From positions 7,119,750-7,183,749 of the forward strand of contig NC_043753.1 in the NCBI RefSeq assembly GCF_902148845.1: a stretch of 64,000 nt of DNA, read 5' to 3'. The notes beneath the pieces were generated by a model that made no database searches, was not told the origin of the DNA, and worked only from the letters and a program-made list of their open reading frames with translations. Each line of letters starts with the position of its first letter. The stretch's first letter is position 1. Below, piece by piece: positions 58,401 to 64,000 of the stretch. A program made the translations under genes and the position numbers. Origin of the DNA: Salarias fasciatus (taxonomy: Eukaryota; Chordata; Actinopteri; Blenniiformes; Blenniidae).

Positions 58401-59882
58401 CCGCCGCGGCATCCTGCTGCTCTTCATGACCATGACGGGCCTGGCCTCGCTCATCCTCCTGGGCCTCATGGAGTGTAAGTGTCTGCTGGAAAAACCCCAA
58501 CTGGGAGCGCCGAGGGTTTTTTTTTTTTTTTCCACAGCAGTGTCGCCCCCCGGTGGCCGAGGACCGGCAGCACCCTGACAGGATGTAGGACACTGCAGTG
58601 AGGGTGAAGTCAAGGCCGTGTCAGGCCGTGCTGCAATCCTGCATCAGAGGCTGGCGGGGGGTGGAGGGGGGGTGGAGGGGGTGGAGGGGGGTGGAGGGGG
58701 TGGAGGGGAGGGGCGCAGCGGCGGCAGCAGGCAGAACTCTAATCCTGATGGGAACAGATGAAATGATCTAAACATGTGACATGATCTGGAACAATCAATA
58801 TATGATGTCAGTGTGTTTGGACAATACTCCTTCTTTCATTGGACCACGTTTTACACACAGAGTTGGAGTTTTCAGTAACTTTAACTTGATTCCTGTGCTT
58901 TGATTTAATGTTGAAATAAACATCACAGCTCAGTTTCTCGTTCACAATATATGGATAAACTTGCATTATGTCAAATTTTAGGATTTTAGGATCAGATTTC
59001 AGGAGTGATTGTTTGTTTTTGTGAAAGTGTAGACGTTTCCATCACGGATACTCTGCACCACAACAAAGAAAAACTTGAAAGTTTCAGTTCAGAATCGGTT
59101 CTTCCTGTAAGTCACAGCAGTCAGCTTGTGTTTAGAGTTTGCAGGTTCATTCTGGACCCTGCTGCAGTCCATCCAGACACTAATGAGTGACTCTTTGTTG
59201 ATGTTTGGAGAATGTTCTCTGGGTCGCCTCTGCTCGAATATGCTCCTTTCATAAGCGAGTGGATTTCTGTCAGTCGAGCTCAGTGTTTGCAGGATAGCGT
59301 TACTTTTCCAGCCGTTTTCTGATACGTTCAAGCCACCTGGTATTTTTATGACACGGCGTGTTTTTCTGTGTCCTGCTGTGAATGAAACACGAGCGTCTCT
59401 GTCCCGCCAGATCTCAGCGAGACGGCCATCACCGTCTTCTCCGTCCTGGGCCTCTTCTCGTCTCAAGCCACGGCCTCGCTCTGCATCTTCTTCACCGCGG
59501 AGATCATGCCCACCATCATCAGGTAATGCCTCCGCCGCGGCGACACGACGCGCTTTCTGCCCACCTCTGACCTCTGACCTCTGACCTCTCCCCCCCGGTG
59601 CGCAGGGGCAGCGGCGTGGGCGCCGTGCTGGCCCTGGGCTGCGTGGGCCGCCTCAGCTCGCCGCTCATGGACCTGCGGAACCACTACGGCTACTTCCTGC
59701 ACCACGTGGTGTACTCGTCCCTGGCCCTGCTGGCCGTGCTCTCCATCCTGCTGCTGCCCGAGAGCAAGAGGAAGCCGCTGCCCCAGACGCTGGCCGACGG
59801 CGAGCAGTACAAGCGCCCCCCGCTGGGCCGGAGGAGGCGGGACAACGTGCCGCTGCTGGCCACGCCCAACCCGGAGACCTAA
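49705..59882 (+). CDS. slc22a17: Solute carrier family 22 member 17-like transporter
   Basis: Major-facilitator protein of the organic-ion family; in mammals SLC22A17 is the brain-type transporter also described as a lipocalin-2 receptor (24p3R). Nine coding exons: 49705-50178, 53551-53654, 54285-54439, 55445-55610, 56719-56843, 58010-58142, 58251-58474, 59411-59522, 59606-59882. All phases close, giving 589 residues. A Ser/Pro-rich cytosolic N-terminus precedes TM1 (about res 62-80). The large extracellular loop has NAS, NGS and NVT glycosylation sites and SDPLITLSPRHHCH, like the human loop. Then WDLVC, motif A GYAADRLGRSK, VFPESPRWLLL, NIWKNMCVLGFTS, ATADRCGRRGILLLF, TAEIMPTIIRGSG, and the end VPLLATPNPET (human ends VPLLATPNPAL). 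SLC22A23 is less similar at each landmark. The ATG at 49705 has a usable context (cctgcgATGa). Confidence 0.93.
50179..53550. other. slc22a17 intron 1 (coding) with MITE
   Basis: 3.4-kb intron. 50270-50570 is a GTTTACAC-family element with inverted ends (cctgtttacacggtaacg and aaaacagcgtcgtgtaaag). A CTC/CTT run lies at 52403-52428, and CA runs at 52767-52806. No additional gene is supported. Confidence 0.65.
55690..56340. repeat. Diverged repeat field in slc22a17 intron 4
   Basis: Variants of acagttaaaatgggtaaaac and gaaaataaagttgaaaaactt plus tgctaaaaat recur roughly every 80-130 bases. The same phrases reappear in intron 5 (57340-57730). Confidence 0.5.
57340..57730. repeat. Diverged repeat field in slc22a17 intron 5
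   Basis: acagctaaaatgggtaaaac, acagataaaatggaacaatt and acagctaaaatgagcaaaac occur at about 57398, 57440 and 57498, with further variants to 57710. This matches the field in intron 4, from which it is separated by an exon. Confidence 0.5.
57747..57880 (+). mobile_element. Non-LTR retrotransposon 3' tail
   Basis: The series gtgacctgttcagggtgtgc, agctggaatcagctccagca, cctcgtgaccccgcaaccct and tandem gaatgaat is the familiar 3' end of a fish non-LTR family. Only the tail is present, on the plus strand of intron 5. Confidence 0.7.
58182..58236 (+). repeat. Five exact 11-bp units next to a splice acceptor
   Basis: gtctcaccctc is repeated five times without change, ending 14 bases before the acceptor of slc22a17 exon 7 (AG at 58249-58250). 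The repeat supplies most of the polypyrimidine tract of this 108-base intron. Confidence 0.97.
58655..58715 (+). repeat. G-rich GGTGGAGGGGG repeat
   Basis: Five or more imperfect units of ggtggaggggg on the plus strand of intron 7. There are many runs of three or more G with short loops, as in G-quadruplex-forming sequence. Confidence 0.8.
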
Positions 59883-61275
59883 AAGGAGGAGGAGGAGGAG
59901 GAGGAGGAGGAGGAGGAGGAGGAGGACCGGAACGCTCGGCCTCCACTGAGACTGTGGAGGGAACAAGGGCTGCAGCAGATCCTCGCCGCCGCTGGAAGCG
60001 CTTCGAACATTTCATCCTGCAGCCATTCCAGTCCTCGTGTCGGTTTCACACACCAGCAGACAGAGCCGCACGCCGCCGACCCTCCACCCACCCTACCCTG
60101 CACCGAGGTTCAGTTCTCCTCACATTTTTCTATCACTTCCTGTTTTCTGTCTTTTCTTTTCTCTTTTCTACCATTTTCCGTGACACTCGTCTGTGTGAGT
60201 GAGGAAGGAAACCGTTCTCCGACCATCGCCTTGTAAATACACTAGACTTAGTTTCTTTAACTTCTTCGGGGGGAGTTCAGTTGGGTCTTTACAGTTCAGT
60301 ATGCTATGCAGCGGAGAGGCAGCGAGAAGCACTTTGAATCTTTATTTCTTTTTAACGATGGTTAAAACAATAAAAGACCGTTGCCTTTAAATTTAATCGA
60401 TGATCAATATTGGGAACAAAAACTTGAAGTGTGATCCAGTTACTGAATCTGGCCTGGAGCCGGTCATATTTATATGTTATTTATATTATTCTGGAGCAAA
60501 ATCAATGAATTCTCCACAGATTTGACATTTTCAAGCTTTAAAGACCCCATGAAATGAGTTCTGAAGGTTTCAATCCCGTGTTTATGGACTGATTGATCAT
60601 TTATCTGTCAGAGAATCATGAAGATCTTCTTAGATCAGTTTGCTTCACTACATTTTTTTTTTTTTTTTTAATTTATATGAATAAAAGAGGGAGGAGAAGG
60701 AAGTTTTCCAGTGTTCAGTGTTGTGATCGACTGGATCGCTCAGAGCTGGGAATTCTGAGTAAACTGGAAAATTTACACAGTTTTATTTCATGGGATTTTA
60801 AGTTCAGTCGGGTCCAAAAAAAAAAAAGAAGAAAAAGACGATTGAAGACTGAATCTGTGACGACATCCGTGCATGTGTGGAAGCACTGAAGGGCTTGTTT
60901 TGATGTAGTTCTCAGAAGCTGAAATAGTTCCTGGATACCTCCCTCGACGTCTCGGCTGGAATAGACGGGTATGAACAAACGGCTGTAGAGATTTCTCACA
61001 CATCGATTGCTTTGAGGTGGTTCTTGTGTTTAGAAGCGGTCGGGGGCCCGATGAGGGGGCTCCAGAGGGACGGAGCGTGGAGCCGAAGAGGGCCCCGGAC
61101 CCCGCCCCCCCCCCCCTGCCTCCGTCTGCCCCTCGCACTCAACACGTATACACTGATGATGATGATGATGATGATGATGATCACTTGATTAACTTCTGTC
61201 TGACGACACTGTTCGACCATGAGTGTGACGCAGTAACTCTGTAACCTGATTTCATGTCAATAAACTGGTTAAATA
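59883..61275 (+). other. slc22a17 3' UTR
   Basis: It starts with a GGA/GAG run (59883-59926). Two poly(A) signals are present: AATAAA at 60369-60374 and at 61259-61264, suggesting short (about 0.5 kb) and long (about 1.4 kb) isoforms. A GAT run lies at 61155-61181. Confidence 0.65.
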
Positions 61276-63043
61276 AAAACATGTGGTCTGTTTTTTTTCT
61301 TTCTCTTGATTGAAAAAAATCATTAAAAACATCAAGAAAACAGTAAAATCGTGCCATAATAACCTTTAAATTTTAACACAGGCCTCGCCTCTGCCTCCAT
61401 CATCGACCGCCTTTCCCTCCCACGTCGTTTCGGGATTGACTTCACCTGCTGGAGGCCTTTATAAGCTCTGTGAATCCACGCTGACGCTTCGGCCCTCCTT
61501 CATGTTGTGCTCACCGAGGTGCTTTTCTATATTTATCTTATTCATTTAAATGTTGTTTTTTTTCCCAATTAGTTTACTTTCATTTTTATGTTTGAAATAA
61601 GCACATGCACACACAGTACCTGTCTCAACCACCAGATAGAGACAAACTAAAAGTCATAATCAGCATGAGCTCCGTGTGACTGGACTTGCACCACACACAT
61701 TTATGCTGGATTATTCTAACAGTTGTAGGTTGTTGTTTTTAAATATATATGTATGTGAACAGCTATAGTGTACAAATGACCTGAAAGCTGCTAAAATATT
61801 GTTGCAAATCTCAAAAATAGTTTAGTTGTTGAACAACCAGGAGTGTTTTATAAAACAGTAAAGTCACTATATGGATGTTTTGACTGTCTAACAGAGCTAC
61901 AGTTATTGTTCCTGCTTCACCTCGTGTTGATTTTTTATTTGGCTGCATGCTGTTTAAAAGATATTTCAAAAGCGAGTCCTGAAAACCTGCAGAAACCTGT
62001 CGAGGCTCTGCAGACGTCTGCAGAAAGGAGGGAACTTCTGCAGCTCTGCAAAACATAGAGGACGCTTGTAAAAAAAAATCACAGGGGATTTAATTAAACA
62101 ACAATTTTCGGTTTGTCAGTGTTGACTGAGACGGATGACGGAGTCGATTGCTTTTTCCCACTGATGCACAGCAGAAAGAATCCCAGAACAATTTCACAGG
62201 TTGATCTGAATGGATGGAAGCAACACTGGGTCAGCATGGCGCTCTGAAGCAGCAGCAGGACTCAGGCTGAGGAGCAGGTTTTCTTCTCTGGGACACGCTT
62301 TCTTTTCTTTTTCTGCAAGTTCAGCAGTGAAACAAAGAAGTGCTGTGAGACAGACAGTCAGTGGGAGTCAGATCTGGCAGCCGAGTACCGAGTGTCAGTG
62401 ATAGTTGTAGATACTTCAACCATGGATAATCAAGTCGGTTTTATTCTCCAAAGAGAGAAATACATCTTATTTCATACATTTCCAGCTCTACAGAAATCCT
62501 GAGAGAAGATATACGACATTAACCAGACAGATAGAGTCTGATTCACTGAGGTCCTCCACAAAATGTGTTCAGATGCATGTGCACACAATAATAGCACTTT
62601 CAGTTTGCTTGCACATGAAGCATCTAATTCCAGCTGAACCTGATAGGCATAAACGTCATTTATGAGGTGATTGATCACAAACTCAATAACTGAGGTCCAA
62701 CATCCTCAGGGCCGTCCTCAGAGTAACAGGATATATGTGTAAAACCCCATTTAACTTGGTTTTATGTGTGAAGCTTTACTTTTCCATAACGCTATTGACA
62801 TGCAGCGTTCAGAGTGCAGGATCTCCCAGCAGTAGAAACCCAAAGTAGCTTACCTAAGAAAGTGCAGTTTAAGCTGAAAAACATATTATGTATTTTAATA
62901 CAGTTTTACAAAATATCACAATTTTTTTTGCCATATTAAAAGATAGCCTGTCTTAGGATTTCTTGACTTCCCCTCCTGATGTCTGATTGCTGTTCCCTGT
63001 CCTGATGTGTTTCACCTGTGTGTGATTGTCGTCACCTGGTGGC
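61276..63043. other. Intergenic downstream of slc22a17
   Basis: AT-rich and without a supported gene or RNA. Short open frames (up to 81 codons) have no domain, conserved motif or splice partner. 62940-63040 has CACCTG-rich phrasing seen in other fish repeats but could not be assigned. Confidence 0.5.
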
Positions 63044-64000
63044 TAGGGATGGGAATCGAGAACCGATTCTTCTGTAGAACCGGTTCCTCATGTCTCGATT
63101 CCAAGGAATCGTTTGGCTGTCTCCTTAACGATTCCGTTGTCGATTCCACTGTGTGCGTGATGATGTATCATGCGCAGAGCGCATGGACTCTCACAGTGCT
63201 GCTGTGGTCCATTCTGGCGCTGCAACAGAGCCGCGGACCGAAAACTTTCAGCAAGGACCCTATGTTTTCTCACCCCGGAGCCCTTCTGCTTCAATCTAAA
63301 GAGAAACAGGTCGGGTGCCAGATGGAAACTAGTTACGTGTTCCAAAATCAAAATAAAATCTGTTGTGTTTTTGCCGTGACATTCTTTTTTGTAATTCTTC
63401 AGGTAGAATATATAACAAACAACGCGATCTAATGATTATATGTATTAGAAGAATGAAAAATGTTGTACTTACTCATTATAGGAAAGTCAAAGACACCAAA
63501 ATTGCACAAAACATAGCTCTGTGTTGCCAGATTGGACGGGTTTCCGCACAATCAAGCTTCTTTTGAACCCGAGGTGGGTTGATGAAATGGTTATGTGTTG
63601 GTGACGTGCTTTTTTAAATGCAAATCCGATTTTTACGGGTTTAACATGCATTCTCTACAGAGATGGAGGTTTGGACTGCTTTCTATTGTTGGACAGTTTT
63701 AATATTATATTTGGGGCAGATCTAGCAACCTCCATCATCTTGACAGCAGACACACCGAGGCTGTGTGAGTGACAGAGCTGCAGAGCTGGACCAGACAGGG
63801 GCATCCAGTGTGAGGCCGGTGTAACTTGGTTTTGAACTTTCCAACCTGGCGTCAGGAAGAAGCTCCAGAGTTTGGATGCATTTCACAAGAAAAGATGAAA
63901 CTGGGGCGACTTGCAGCTTGCAAAGTTTTCATGGCATGGATATTTTTTTTTTTCTGTTCAGGATGAAGATATTGAAGAGCTAATGCAAACACCCCATTTG
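63044..64000 (+). mobile_element. hAT element with BED-finger remnant, runs off the window
   Basis: 63044 begins tagggatgggaatcgagaac, a well-known fish hAT terminus, followed by repeated variants of gattcc/ggttcc. Near 63864 one frame gives SRVWMHFTRKDETGATCSL, which fits the start of a BED zinc finger (aromatic W, F, then the first Cys). The expected second Cys appears shifted out of frame, so this transposase exon looks broken. The element continues past 64000, so its right end and completeness are unknown. Confidence 0.55.

Noticed and set aside
61458-61465. TTTATAAG as a TATA box for a further gene
   Set aside because: A TATA-like sequence alone is weak; no coding exon follows within the window.
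62940-63043. CACCTG-rich stretch as a distinct element
   Set aside because: It resembles phrases in other fish repeats but no ends or family could be fixed from this window.
1-64000. tRNA, rRNA or retrovirus/LTR elements
   Set aside because: I saw no tRNA-like box pairs, no rRNA segments and no convincing LTR or gag/pol-like reading; only DNA transposon, LINE and simple repeats could be supported.

Overview
The window looks like genomic DNA from a teleost fish. It has split genes with GT-AG introns, dense CA, GA, TA and ATCT microsatellites, and fish-style hAT, Tc1 and L2 remnants. It carries six protein-coding genes, five of them clear orthologues of genes that sit together on human 14q11.2. 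A 100-base run of N at 1994-2093 marks a scaffold gap. All names rest on reading the translations; no database search was possible.

Layout. 1-1993 is one copy of a repeat whose near-identical twin lies at 44531-46530. thtpa (thiamine triphosphatase, minus strand, 2609-3575) is head-to-head with zfhx2 (zinc finger and homeobox factor, plus strand, 5671-16029, 3' UTR to about 18.73 kb). An intergenic stretch with hAT and L2 remnants follows. Next is pabpn1 (nuclear poly(A)-binding protein, plus strand, 21760-30601, 3' UTR to about 32.6 kb). A Tc1 remnant lies at about 33.1-34.0 kb. ngdn (neuroguidin, minus strand, 34538-37792) is head-to-head with a two-exon C/EBP gene, probably cebp1 (39808-40457, 3' UTR to about 42.5 kb). 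A repeat-rich interval (42.5-48.4 kb) separates it from slc22a17 (atypical organic-ion/lipocalin-receptor-type transporter, plus strand, 49705-59882, 3' UTR to about 61.3 kb). The window ends inside a hAT transposon with a BED-finger remnant.

The genes are not an operon. They are a conserved neighbourhood with unrelated jobs: thiamine phosphate metabolism, transcription (zfhx2, cebp1), mRNA polyadenylation (pabpn1), ribosome biogenesis/translation control (ngdn) and membrane transport. thtpa, ngdn, cebp1 and slc22a17 read through every splice junction with correct phase. pabpn1 has several frame-breaking differences in two exons, and zfhx2 has two one-base frame steps.

The most interesting non-genic object is a 671-bp element at 47031-47701. 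It is flanked by TTAA and has 19-bp terminal inverted repeats. Inside are five exact-period 22-bp units, each with a YY1-like ATGGCG core, a 19-bp perfect hairpin, and an inverted pair of CCAAT boxes. It lies less than 1 kb upstream of the presumed first exon of slc22a17 and could act as a mobile promoter or enhancer.
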